Assembly (NCBI GenBank): GCA_900542005.1
Contig: UQLW01000012.1
Span: forward strand, 1-64,000
Direction of reading: 5' to 3'
Source of the DNA: an uncultured Eubacteriales bacterium
GTDB taxonomy: Bacteria > Bacillota > Clostridia > Christensenellales > UMGS416
Length of the DNA stretch: 64,000 bases
Part shown: positions 17,140-25,361 of the stretch, one piece after another
Layout: every line of letters starts with the position of its first letter
Position numbering within the stretch: the stretch's first letter is position 1
Translations under genes and position numbers: made by a program
The notes under the pieces: generated by a model
Seen by the model: the letters and a program-made list of their open reading frames with translations, nothing else
Databases searched by the model: none
Told to the model about the DNA's origin: nothing

Positions 17140-18087
17140 CTAGTTATCCTCCTTATCTTGGCTGGTCAGCTGCAGGAAGATATCCTCCAGCGTCACGTCC
17201 ATAGGCCGGAACATCAGCACCGGCCGCTGGAGGGAAACCATAGCCCGGAATACGTCGGCCCGCACGTCCTGGTTGCGCTCGCTTTCCACCAGGAAGTCTA
17301 CCGTTCCCGCCTCTTTGATGCCGAGCACCTCCACATACCGGACGCCGCGGACCTCGCGCAGCGCCTTGCGCACGTTGCCCTCCTCGCCCTGGATGCGCAG
17401 CGTCAGCCGGGTGATCTCGTTGACGTTGCTGGACAGGTTCTCCAGGGTATCCTGCGCGACGATACGGCCCTTATCGATGATGATGACCCGCTCGCATACG
17501 TCGGCCACCTCCGGCAGGATATGCGAGCTGAGGATGACCGTATGATCCTTGCCCAGATCCTTGATCAGCTTGCGGATCTCGATGATCTGGCGGGGATCCA
17601 GGCCCACCGTAGGCTCGTCCAGAATCAGGACCTCCGGGTTGCCGATCAGCGCCTGGGCCAGGCCCACGCGCTGCTTGTAGCCCTTGGACAGGTTGCGAAT
17701 CAGGCGTCCGCGCATGTCCGCGATGCCCACGAGATCGCATACGTCCCCGATATGGGCCGTTTTCTTGGCGCCGGGCACATGCTTGATGTCGCTGACAAAG
17801 CTCAGGTATTCCCGCACCGTCATGTCCATGTAAAGGGGCGGCTGCTCCGGCAGGTAGCCGATGCGCTTTTTGACCTCGAGCGGGCTTTTCAGGATATCAT
17901 ACCCATCCACGCTTGCAGAGCCGGTGGTGGATGATATGTATCCTGTGATGATGTTCATCGTGGTGGATTTGCCGGCGCCGTTACGGCCCAGGAAACCCAC
18001 GATCTCGCCCTTTTGGACTTCGAAGGTGACATCGTCGACGGCAGTTTTGTTGCCGTAACGCTTCGTCACATTCTCGACTTTGATCAT
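17140..18087 (-). CDS. ABC transporter ATP-binding protein (GldA-like)
   Basis: 315 residues from the ATG at 18087 (GGGAGGAAAAG upstream). Walker A is GRNGAGKST, the Q-loop lies in YLPEQPPLY, the signature is NLSKGYKQRVGLAQAL, and Walker B is VLILDEPTVGLD with an H-loop in ILSSHILPEV. The LSKGYKQR variant of the signature is typical of ABC-2 and gliding-type ATPases. A C-terminal regulatory segment of about 90 residues is present. First gene of the four-gene operon ending at 13480. Confidence 0.92.
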   Translation of the reverse strand: MIKVENVTKRYGNKTAVDDVTFEVQKGEIVGFLGRNGAGKSTTMNIITGYISSTTGSASVDGYDILKSPLEVKKRIGYLPEQPPLYMDMTVREYLSFVSDIKHVPGAKKTAHIGDVCDLVGIADMRGRLIRNLSKGYKQRVGLAQALIGNPEVLILDEPTVGLDPRQIIEIRKLIKDLGKDHTVILSSHILPEVADVCERVIIIDKGRIVAQDTLENLSSNVNEITRLTLRIQGEEGNVRKALREVRGVRYVEVLGIKEAGTVDFLVESERNQDVRADVFRAMVSLQRPVLMFRPMDVTLEDIFLQLTSQDKEDN

Positions 18088-18256
18088 ATCCTTTTCCTCC
18101 CTCTGTGAATATGTTGATTGTAACAAATGGCGCTGGTACGTTGTGTTAACAAATTGTAAATATTATAAACCAGGCCATAAAATTTATCTTTCTTTGTTGT
18201 TTGTTCGTTTTTGTTGTCCATCCGCGCCCTTGCGGCGCCGCCTGCACGGCTACAGC

Positions 18257-18286
18257 AAAAAAGCCTCCCTCGCATCTGGGAGGCTT
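18257..18286 (-). terminator. Intrinsic terminator of the glycosyltransferase gene
   Basis: A nine-bp stem AAGCCTCCC / GGGAGGCTT is followed on the minus strand by six T (18257-18262). Confidence 0.88.
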
Positions 18287-18295
18287 CGGATAGGC

Positions 18296-19570
18296 TTATA
18301 GCCCGCCGGTCAGGTTTTCGCCGTCCTCTTTTATGGCGTCAATGCTGACCGTACTGGTATGGTGGATCGGCTTCCAGGTGGTATTGCGGTAAAAGATGGC
18401 GAACAGGCTGATATAGACCCAGCTAAGCAGAAACAGCGGCCAGCCCAGCACGCCTTTATACACCGTCCGCAGGGATTTTCCCTCCAGCTTCACCGTCAGG
18501 ATCCCGTGAAGGAACATGCAGGCCACCGTAACGAGCAGCGAAATCAGCTCCATCTGGATGATCTCATACCAGTGGGCTTGTCCCATGTAGCGGATAGCCG
18601 CGCCCACGCAGGTGTTGACCGCGACAATCGCCGAACAGGGGATGGACATCAGATAGATCACCATATCCATCATGATAAAGCTTTTTTGGGTAAAGGTGCC
18701 CCGAAAGAGCTTGCCGAAGAAAAGCTTGAGGCATTGCAGCGAGCCCACCGCCCAGCGGTACCGCTGCCGGTTGGCCTGCCGGAAGGTCACCGGCTGTTCG
18801 TCATAGAAAATGGCGTCCTCCGCAAAGGTCACCTTATGGCCCTTCAGGATCTGCATCAGGGAGAATTCACAGTCCTCGGTGATCGTCTCCGTGACCCATC
18901 CCCGTTCCGCGATCAGCTCCGCCCGGAAAACAAAACCGGTGCCGCTGACAAGCCCCGACATGCCCAGCCGGTGGCGGGGCCGCATGAAGAAGCGTGAGAT
19001 GCACCAAAAGTAGATGGCATAGGCGCCGGATACCCAGCTGTCCGAAGGGTTCTTGATATCACGGTAGCCCTCAGAGACGTCGGCGCCGTCCAGCAGCTGC
19101 CGGTTCATGGCCATCAGATAGTCCTTGTGCACCAGGTTATCGGCGTCGAACACACCGTAGGCGTCGTAATACCCCGCCGGCTTTTCCCTCCGGATAATGT
19201 CGAACATCCAGTTTAGGGCGTAGCCCTTTCCACATTCGGCCAGGTTCTCCCGCTCATAGACCAGCGCCCCATGCTCCCGGGCTACCTGAGCGGTGTTGTC
19301 GGTACAGTTGTCTGCGATGACATAGACGTCGAAATATTCCTTGGGGTAGCGCTGCGCCATCAGGCTGTCGAGCAGTTGAGCAATAACCGCCGATTCGTTG
19401 CGCGCCGAAATCACCAAGGCGAAACGGTTGTATCGGTCGCAGGAGGGCACCGGCTGTTTATTGCGCCGTCCCGATAGCAGCGCCATGACGATCTGATAGA
19501 ACAATACGCCCATGGTAATGCTGCCCAGGATGGCATAGACGACTTTCAGGGTAATAAGTAGTGGTGACAT
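18296..19570 (-). CDS. Membrane-bound family 2 glycosyltransferase
   Basis: 424 residues. An N-terminal helix (residues 5-33) precedes a GT-A domain with VISARNES, the DxD-type FDADN, the acceptor/base motif ITEDCEF and the processivity-type motif RQRYRW. Three to four helices follow (SIPCSAIVAVNTCVG.., LISLLVTVACMFLHG, GWPLFLLSWVYISLF). This matches processive beta-glycan synthases such as NodC/hyaluronan/cellulose-synthase-like enzymes. It probably polymerises or transfers sugar from a UDP-sugar at the inner membrane face; the sugar is unknown. No companion polysaccharide genes are adjacent. Confidence 0.88.
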   Translation of the reverse strand: MSPLLITLKVVYAILGSITMGVLFYQIVMALLSGRRNKQPVPSCDRYNRFALVISARNESAVIAQLLDSLMAQRYPKEYFDVYVIADNCTDNTAQVAREHGALVYERENLAECGKGYALNWMFDIIRREKPAGYYDAYGVFDADNLVHKDYLMAMNRQLLDGADVSEGYRDIKNPSDSWVSGAYAIYFWCISRFFMRPRHRLGMSGLVSGTGFVFRAELIAERGWVTETITEDCEFSLMQILKGHKVTFAEDAIFYDEQPVTFRQANRQRYRWAVGSLQCLKLFFGKLFRGTFTQKSFIMMDMVIYLMSIPCSAIVAVNTCVGAAIRYMGQAHWYEIIQMELISLLVTVACMFLHGILTVKLEGKSLRTVYKGVLGWPLFLLSWVYISLFAIFYRNTTWKPIHHTSTVSIDAIKEDGENLTGGL

Positions 19571-19707
19571 GTTGACCTCGTGGGCCGGCGAGCCCTCTTC
19601 CCAGGCCTCCCGGCTGCCTCTATCCTTTTTCTTTTGTTTGTCGTACGATAGGTTTATGCATGCTTAATCATACACTTTTATCCGGCAAAAGACAAGTAAA
19701 ATAGCGC

Positions 19708-20331
19708 TTACAATTCCGTCACATTCTGCCATCGCAGCCAGTATCCGCCGCCATTGGCAGCCGCGCAGTAGATCCCCTCACCCCCAAAGGGATCCGCTTC
19801 CGCCCCGCCCGCGACCAGCGTCCAGCGCCGTCCGGTTTCCGCCTGCGCTCCGATGAAGCAGGGCCTGCCCTCCCAGATTCCCGCCGTAAAGGTCACGCCC
19901 GGCAGCGGAACCAATAGCTCCGGCTGCGGGTCAGCGCCCTGTTCCCCAGGCTGTGGCTCCGCGGCCGGAGGGCTGCCGCGGCCAGAGCGGGCGGCCAGCG
20001 CCTGCAGGGCGGCCTCCGGCGGCGTGGATACGCCGGGAAAGGCCCCCATCAGCCAGGCATCGCCGCTGCGCATCACCCATACCCACCCGGTCGCGCAGGG
20101 CAGGCTTTCGCATTCGCCCTCCGTCTGCCACCGCCCGGTAAAGGCCGGTGTCGAAGCCATCCGGCGCGTGAGATCCATATAGGGCGACCGCCCCTGGACC
20201 AGCACCGTCAATTCGCCGCCGGGCGGCCCCTCCAGGGACAGGCGGTACCGGAGCCGCCCGCCCTCCTCCATCAGCACGCATGTGCCGCCGCCCGCCGCAC
20301 CTGTCAACCGAAGCCGTATCTGACTAGACAT
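19708..20331 (-). CDS. Hypothetical protein, 207 residues
   Basis: Not recognised. CAGGAGG sits eight bases before the ATG. The N-terminal half is a beta-rich domain (RLTGAAGGGTCVLMEEGGRL, VLVQGRSPYMDL), the middle is a Pro/Gln/Ala-rich linker (about 115-140), and the C-terminus has an aromatic, Gly-rich segment (GGGYWLRWQNVTEL). No signal peptide or membrane helix is evident. It lies 44 bases downstream of ksgA on the same strand and is probably read through from it. Confidence 0.65.
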   Translation of the reverse strand: MSSQIRLRLTGAAGGGTCVLMEEGGRLRYRLSLEGPPGGELTVLVQGRSPYMDLTRRMASTPAFTGRWQTEGECESLPCATGWVWVMRSGDAWLMGAFPGVSTPPEAALQALAARSGRGSPPAAEPQPGEQGADPQPELLVPLPGVTFTAGIWEGRPCFIGAQAETGRRWTLVAGGAEADPFGGEGIYCAAANGGGYWLRWQNVTEL

Positions 20332-20375
20332 GCTGCACCTCCTGGTGCAGATTATGCGCGGGCGTCAGAATATTT

Positions 20376-21185
20376 TCATGCCTGGCCCTTCAATTGGCCT
20401 GCCAGCGCGGCAAATTCCTTCACCGTCAGGGTTTCGGGCCGCCTTGCGCCGTCGATACCCAGCTCCGACAGCGCCGCCTCCAGCCGGCCGGCCGGGAGCC
20501 CCAGCCCGCTCAGGGCGTTCTTAAGCTGCTTGCGCCGCTGGGAAAAGGCAGTCCTTAGTATCCGGCCAAAAAGCGCCTCGTCAAGCCCCGCAAAGGGGTC
20601 CGGGCTGTGCCGCTGGAGACGGACCACCGCCGAATCAACCTTGGGCGGCGGCGTAAAGGCCGCGGGGGGTACCTCAAACAGGATGCCGCCCGAGCCCCAG
20701 CGGGCGCAGGCAACGGTCAGCGGGCCGTATTCCCGGCTGCCCGGCGGGCAGACCAGCCGCTGGGCAGCCTCCTTCTGGATCAGCACCGTGATCGATTCAA
20801 TGGGCAGGCCGCTGGAAAAGAGCCGCTCCAGAATCGGGGTTGTAATATAATAGGGCAGGTTGGCCACCACGCAGAAGGGGCCGCCCCCCAGCCGCTCGTG
20901 CAGCGGCTTCAGCTCCATGGTCAGGAAATTGCCGAATACCACCTCAGCCTGCGGGTATCGCCCCAGCTCCTGGCGCAGCAGCGGCTCAAGCGCGGTATCG
21001 ATCTCCACCGCCACCAGCCTGGCGGCCCGGGCCGCCAGATAGCCCGACAAGTTGCCTGAACCGGGCCCAATTTCCAGTACGGCGTCCTGCCGTCCTATCC
21101 CCGCCCCCTCCACGATGGCCTGCAGGATGGCGGCATCCTCCAGAAAATGCTGGCCCAACGATTTCTTATGCCGTATCGAAGCCAT
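20376..21185 (-). CDS. ksgA: 16S rRNA (adenine1518/1519-N6)-dimethyltransferase
   Basis: 269 residues. It dimethylates two adjacent adenines in the 3' terminal hairpin of 16S rRNA during late 30S assembly. The family opening KSLGQHFLED, SAM motif EIGPGSGNLSG, motif II VAVEID and catalytic motif IV NLPYYITTP are all present. The C-terminal helical domain is complete. GGGAGAGG precedes the ATG, and a consensus promoter lies 39 bases upstream. The yabE-type gene lies directly upstream, as in Bacillus where yabE, rnmV and ksgA are clustered; rnmV is absent here. Confidence 0.96.
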   Translation of the reverse strand: MASIRHKKSLGQHFLEDAAILQAIVEGAGIGRQDAVLEIGPGSGNLSGYLAARAARLVAVEIDTALEPLLRQELGRYPQAEVVFGNFLTMELKPLHERLGGGPFCVVANLPYYITTPILERLFSSGLPIESITVLIQKEAAQRLVCPPGSREYGPLTVACARWGSGGILFEVPPAAFTPPPKVDSAVVRLQRHSPDPFAGLDEALFGRILRTAFSQRRKQLKNALSGLGLPAGRLEAALSELGIDGARRPETLTVKEFAALAGQLKGQA

Positions 21186-21223
21186 AAGCCTCTCCCGTTA
21201 ATGTGTAAACTGTTCTATGTGTC

Positions 21224-21252
21224 ATAGTACAGTTAACCAGCCTATTTGTCAA
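21224..21252 (-). promoter_or_regulatory. Sigma-A promoter of ksgA
   Basis: Minus strand TTGACA (21247-21252), 17-base spacer, TACTAT (21224-21229). Confidence 0.85.
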
Positions 21253-21264
21253 GCCAAAACATGC

Positions 21265-21305
21265 CAAAGGCGCGCCCGGCTTGGCCGGATACGCGCCCTT
21301 GGGTG
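21265..21305 (-). terminator. Possible terminator of the YabE-like gene
   Basis: On the minus strand GGGCGCG and GCGCGCC arms enclose an inner CCGGC/GCCGG stem, followed only by TTTGG. The stem is strong but the U-tract is short, so termination may be incomplete. Confidence 0.4.
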
Positions 21306-21313
21306 GAAGCGTG

Positions 21314-22819
21314 CTACCGCTTATAGTTATATTCTACTATATATACCGTATAATCCCGCTTCCGGCCCCACTGGATGCATTCCTCCTCCGTATCCATGAA
21401 CAGGTCGATCTGATAGGGGCGGTCGTGCCGGAATCCTCCCGTATCCTCCGCCAGGCAGTAGCCATAGCCCGGCACATACAAAAGCGTATGATAGGGGATC
21501 GTCTGGGGGGCCACCGCCACGGTGCCGGGATTTTCCCGGGTTCGGGTGGCCACCGGCCATGTGCCCAGGGCCGTCTTGTTCCCGGTATGGGTATAGGCCG
21601 TAATCATCATGGACAGCTTCTTTTCATAGGTATCCGGCGTGCCTGGGATCGACCCCTTCGTGGGGGTGGGCGTGGCCGCAGGTTTTTTTGTCGGACTGGC
21701 GGTTTTCTTGGGGGGTGCCGTAGGCTTCGCCGTCTTTTTGGCTGTGGGCTTGGCCGTAGCTTCCGTCTTGTCCGCTTTCTCCTTGGCCGCGGCGGTGGGC
21801 GTCGGCGTAGGCGCCGGGGTGGGGGTAGGCGTCGGCGTGGGCGTGGGTTTGACGCCCTTCACCACCAGCTCGTTGCGCGGCCGTACCGTGCGCTCCTCGC
21901 TTATCACTTCCCGCTCTTTTTCCACGCCGTCCTCATAGAGGATGGATACGGTGCGGACAAGCTCGCCCTCACGCCCGGTTTGCACGACCTTGCTCTGGCC
22001 CACATACATCTCCGGGTCCTCGACTTCCTTCACCTGGTAATAGAGCCGCTCGTTCTCCACCACCGTGTTGGTGTCATACCGGGTCAGCTTGATGGTCATG
22101 CCGTCGGTCAGCTGCGTACCGGCCGAGGGCTCTACCCTGTCGTCCTCATCGTAGGCGAGCCCCGCTTCCTGAAGGGCATCGGCCACCGTGCCGCTGTAGA
22201 AGAAATACCGCTGCTGCTGGCCGGCAGCCTCTATGACCACGCTGATGCGCGGCGAATAGCGGACGGTCATCCCATTGACCAGCAGCGTATCGGACGCGGG
22301 CTCCACCCTTCCATCATTTCCCAGGAAAAGCCCCTGCTCCTCCAGCAGCTCCGCCACGCTTTGGGCCGTGGTGATGCAATACCGCTCCTGGCCGCCGACC
22401 AGCAGCGTTATGCTCTTCTGGCTGGCCAGGTAGCTGGCGCCCAGGCCAACCCCGCTCAGGAGCAGGGCAATCGCCAGCCCCATGGAGGCCGTCGCCACCA
22501 CCTTATGATGCCGGACTGCGAAGCCCACCCGGGCCTTCAGGCCGACCAGCTGGGCAGCCTCCTGCTCCAGCCGCTTGCGCCGGTGATGGCTATGCAGCTT
22601 CTCCAGGCCGCTCATGCGGCTGGCCCTGCGCCGCTCCACCATCCTGCGGACCCATTCATCCTGCATCAGCGATTCTGTCTTTTGGCTCCACCAGGCAAGC
22701 AGCCGATCCTTGGGGCCGGGAGCTTTCTGCTTGCGCTGCTCACGCCGGCGGCAGGTTGCATCCAGGCCGTGGCTGCGGCCCTCCCGCGGCTTGCGCCGGA
22801 TCAAGTCAGGTAGCTTCAT
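21314..22819 (-). CDS. yabE: YabE-like cell-wall protein: DUF348 repeats, G5 domain, 3D (lytic) domain
   Basis: 501 residues from the ATG at 22819. An in-frame Met 21 codons earlier is rejected because the consensus -10 box overlaps its first codons. After a charged cytoplasmic segment and one membrane helix (ASMGLAIALLLSGVGLGAS) come DUF348-type repeats (LLVGGQERYCITTAQSVAEL and two more), a G5 domain, a Thr-Pro/Ala-Lys low-complexity stalk, and a C-terminal 3D domain with the catalytic-type Asp pattern AEDTGG and QIDLFMD. Family members are Rpf/Sps-like muralytic enzymes. A Pro-Thr dipeptide repeat lies in the stalk. Own promoter; divergent from a class B PBP, which fits a cell-wall role. 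Confidence 0.9.
   Translation of the reverse strand: MKLPDLIRRKPREGRSHGLDATCRRREQRKQKAPGPKDRLLAWWSQKTESLMQDEWVRRMVERRRASRMSGLEKLHSHHRRKRLEQEAAQLVGLKARVGFAVRHHKVVATASMGLAIALLLSGVGLGASYLASQKSITLLVGGQERYCITTAQSVAELLEEQGLFLGNDGRVEPASDTLLVNGMTVRYSPRISVVIEAAGQQQRYFFYSGTVADALQEAGLAYDEDDRVEPSAGTQLTDGMTIKLTRYDTNTVVENERLYYQVKEVEDPEMYVGQSKVVQTGREGELVRTVSILYEDGVEKEREVISEERTVRPRNELVVKGVKPTPTPTPTPTPAPTPTPTAAAKEKADKTEATAKPTAKKTAKPTAPPKKTASPTKKPAATPTPTKGSIPGTPDTYEKKLSMMITAYTHTGNKTALGTWPVATRTRENPGTVAVAPQTIPYHTLLYVPGYGYCLAEDTGGFRHDRPYQIDLFMDTEEECIQWGRKRDYTVYIVEYNYKR
21640..21850 (-). repeat. Low-complexity Thr-Pro / Ala-Lys-Thr stalk coding region
   Basis: Short GTxGGC-type codon repeats encode a Thr-Pro/Ala-Pro stretch next to a Lys/Ala/Thr-rich stretch between the G5 and 3D domains of the YabE-like protein. 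This looks like a cell-wall-spanning stalk. Confidence 0.7.
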
Positions 22820-22870
22820 GCGCTCTGCACCAACTTTCTCATTTCTTTCTATTGGGTTAATTTTGTTACG

Positions 22871-22899
22871 ATTATATTTCATTTATGTGACTTTGTCAA
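22871..22899 (-). promoter_or_regulatory. Consensus sigma-A promoter of the YabE-like gene
   Basis: Minus strand TTGACA (22894-22899), exactly 17 bases, TATAAT (22871-22876): both boxes are perfect. It decides the start codon of the gene, since transcription must begin near 22864. Confidence 0.92.
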
Positions 22900-22945
22900 C
22901 AAAACCGCTGCGAAGTGGGGGTTATGACACGGTTCGACCCAATCT

Positions 22946-22973
22946 TTGACTATTCGGCACAGTATGATATAAT
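22946..22973 (+). promoter_or_regulatory. Sigma-A promoter of the MecA-like PBP gene
   Basis: TTGACT (22946-22951), 16-base spacer, TATAAT (22968-22973), 29 bases before the ATG. It is back to back with the YabE-gene promoter, 47 bases apart. Confidence 0.85.
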
Positions 22974-23002
22974 AAGCGTAATCTTGAACAGGGGAGTATA
23001 GC

Positions 23003-25210
23003 ATGAAGCGATGGTTCAAAGGCCTTAGCGCTATTTTGGTGCTGGTCATGCTGTTGACCACAAGCGGCTGTGGCTCCGCCCCGACGGACCCCTCCGCCGA
23101 GATGCTCAGCTATCTGACAAACCGGGAATATGCCCGTATCTATAAGCTGCTGGACCCGGACAGCCTGAACGGGATGACGCTGGCCGAAATGACGGACCGA
23201 TACGAAAGCGTCTATTCTACGCTGAGCATCACCTCGCTGTCTGCCCGTATCCTGGAGAACGTGCAGACTGACGCCAACACACGAAGGGTTACCGTCCTGA
23301 TGAGCTACCAGAGCGATAAGCTTGGCGAGCTCAATATGGGCAACGAGATCACCATGGTGTATAAAGGCGGCCAGTGGCTATTGACTTGGTCGCCTTCCCT
23401 GCTGCTGCCCGGCATGGAGGAGGGGGACTCGCTCCGGCTGAACAACATCGCCGCCCAGCGCGGCGAAATCTTCGACGTCAACGGCGAGCTGCTGGCGCAG
23501 AACGACTATGCCATTACGGTCTATGCCCAGAGCGATGAGATCAAGGATCCCGATACGCTGGCCCGGCTGGCGTCGCCGCTGTTATCCATGACGGAGACGG
23601 ATATTCTCAAAAAGATTGATCCCGAGCGCTTTCAGGAGCAGGAGGAGCCGGAGACCACCGCCGCCGATACGGAAAAGGGCACCTCTGTCGACGAGGAGCA
23701 AATCGAGGTATCCCGCTCCATTGCGCTGAAGGTTTTCCCCAAGGACGATCTGGACGAGGCGCTGGAGGAGCAGATCCTTCAGATCGAAGGCCTGCATGTG
23801 GATCGTTCCTCCATGACCCCGATCCGCTATTATCCCTACGGCAGCGTCCTCTCCCATACGCTGGGCTATACCGGCGTCATCACGGCTGAGGACAAGGAAA
23901 AGGAGGAATATGCCAACCTGGCCGACGGGACGCTGATCGGCCGCTCCGGCCTGGAGGCCGCCTATGACGACGTGCTGCGCGGCGTATCCGGGTACGAGCT
24001 CGCCATCTATGACAAAACCGGCGCCAAGAAGCAGATCCTGGCCAGCGTGCCCGCGGTGGATGGCAGCGACCTGCGGTTGACCGTGGACCTATCCATGGAG
24101 CAGACCGTGGAAACCCTCCTGCTGCAGCATCTGACCAGCGATATGAGCGGTTCTGTGATCGTCCTGGACCCTAAAACCGGGGCTGTCGATGCAATCGCCA
24201 ACTATCCGACCTTTGACCCCAATATCTTCTCCTATACGGTCAGCCAGTCGGTATGGGATTATCTTACCGATGAAGCCAACCGCACGCCCCTTTACAACCG
24301 CTCTACGCTGGGCCTTTATCCCCCGGGCTCTACGCTCAAACCCTTCGTAGGGGCGATCGGCCTGATGACGGGCGCCATTACCCTCGACTTTGCCATGGAC
24401 CAGAGCCGCATCGAAAACAACGAGTGGAAGCCCGACGACGAGCGGTGGGTCTATCCGCCCATCCGCCGTGTCAGCGCCACCGCGGATCCCCTCAATCTTT
24501 ACCATGCCATTGTCAATTCTGACAATATTTTCTTCGCCTATACCGCGCTGGCCATTGGCGCCGACGCCTTCCGCGAGGCGCTGAAGAATCTCGGCTTTGA
24601 GGATGAAGACTTCCCCTTTGACCTGCCGGTCTCCACCAGCCGCATCTCCAACGAGGATGAATTCAGCTCGCAGAAGCTGCTGGCCGACTCCGGCTATGGC
24701 CAGGGCGAGCTATTGATCTCGCCGCTGCAGATGGCCTCCATCTTCAGCGCCCTGGCCAATGGCGGCGACGTCTACCAGCCCTATATCGTCTCCTCCGTCA
24801 AGCGTACGGAGGGAATCAAATACGTCACGGAAAGCCAGACGGAGCCCACCCTCTACCGGTCTGAAATCATCTCCGCCGAAACGGTGGACGCCCTTCAGGA
24901 GATGCTGCGGGGCGTGGTAACCGACGGTACCGGCTCGGCCATCGATATCGCCGGCCTGAAGGTGCACGCCAAGACCGGCACCGCCCAGGTCGGCTCCGAT
25001 AATTCCCGGGAGATTGCCTGGCTGATCGGCTATAACACGGAAGGGGACAACCAGCGCCTTGTCTGCGTGATGGTGGAGGTGCCGGCCAACGAGGGCGGCG
25101 TGCGCAACGCCATTGCCAAGGGCATTTTCCAAGCCATCAAGGCCGGCCCTAACCTTGTGCAGCCTACGTCTACGCCGGAGCCTACCGCAACGCCGGAGCC
25201 CGCTGAATAA
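23003..25210 (+). CDS. Class B penicillin-binding protein with MecA-type N-terminal domain (lipoprotein)
   Basis: 735 residues. The signal ends in a lipobox-like TTSGC (Cys24), suggesting lipid anchoring. Residues of about 32-140 form an NTF2-like MecA_N domain (SYLTNREYARIYKLLDPDS, VYKGGQWLLTWSPSLLLPGM). A PBP dimerisation domain starts at RGEIFDVNGELLAQ. The transpeptidase domain has the three catalytic motifs: STLK (Ser443/Lys446), SDN (506-508) and KTGT (from 657). The tail is Thr-Pro-Glu rich. It cross-links peptidoglycan stem peptides outside the membrane. The MecA_N layout is shared with PBP2a, PBP5fm and B. subtilis PBP3, which have low beta-lactam affinity; affinity here is unknown. 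Terminator follows at 25226. Confidence 0.93.
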   Translation: MKRWFKGLSAILVLVMLLTTSGCGSAPTDPSAEMLSYLTNREYARIYKLLDPDSLNGMTLAEMTDRYESVYSTLSITSLSARILENVQTDANTRRVTVLMSYQSDKLGELNMGNEITMVYKGGQWLLTWSPSLLLPGMEEGDSLRLNNIAAQRGEIFDVNGELLAQNDYAITVYAQSDEIKDPDTLARLASPLLSMTETDILKKIDPERFQEQEEPETTAADTEKGTSVDEEQIEVSRSIALKVFPKDDLDEALEEQILQIEGLHVDRSSMTPIRYYPYGSVLSHTLGYTGVITAEDKEKEEYANLADGTLIGRSGLEAAYDDVLRGVSGYELAIYDKTGAKKQILASVPAVDGSDLRLTVDLSMEQTVETLLLQHLTSDMSGSVIVLDPKTGAVDAIANYPTFDPNIFSYTVSQSVWDYLTDEANRTPLYNRSTLGLYPPGSTLKPFVGAIGLMTGAITLDFAMDQSRIENNEWKPDDERWVYPPIRRVSATADPLNLYHAIVNSDNIFFAYTALAIGADAFREALKNLGFEDEDFPFDLPVSTSRISNEDEFSSQKLLADSGYGQGELLISPLQMASIFSALANGGDVYQPYIVSSVKRTEGIKYVTESQTEPTLYRSEIISAETVDALQEMLRGVVTDGTGSAIDIAGLKVHAKTGTAQVGSDNSREIAWLIGYNTEGDNQRLVCVMVEVPANEGGVRNAIAKGIFQAIKAGPNLVQPTSTPEPTATPEPAE

Positions 25211-25225
25211 GATCGTTCCAACCCA

Positions 25226-25253
25226 GGATGGGGCCTTGCCCCATCCTTTTTTT
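25226..25253 (+). terminator. Intrinsic terminator of the PBP gene
   Basis: The stem GGATGGGGC / GCCCCATCC with a CTT loop is followed by a seven-base T-run. Confidence 0.93.
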
Positions 25254-25361
25254 CTGGCTGCCCTTCGCCCAGAAGCGTCCTTAGTCAATAAACGATATAC
25301 CCAAGCCCCGGCCCTTTCACCTATAATAGGCCTATGAATGCTCCTATAAGGAGGGTCTTGC

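Noticed and set aside
22925..22945. GGTTCGACCC resembling a tRNA T-arm
   Set aside because: No matching acceptor, D or anticodon arms around it; it lies between two back-to-back promoters.
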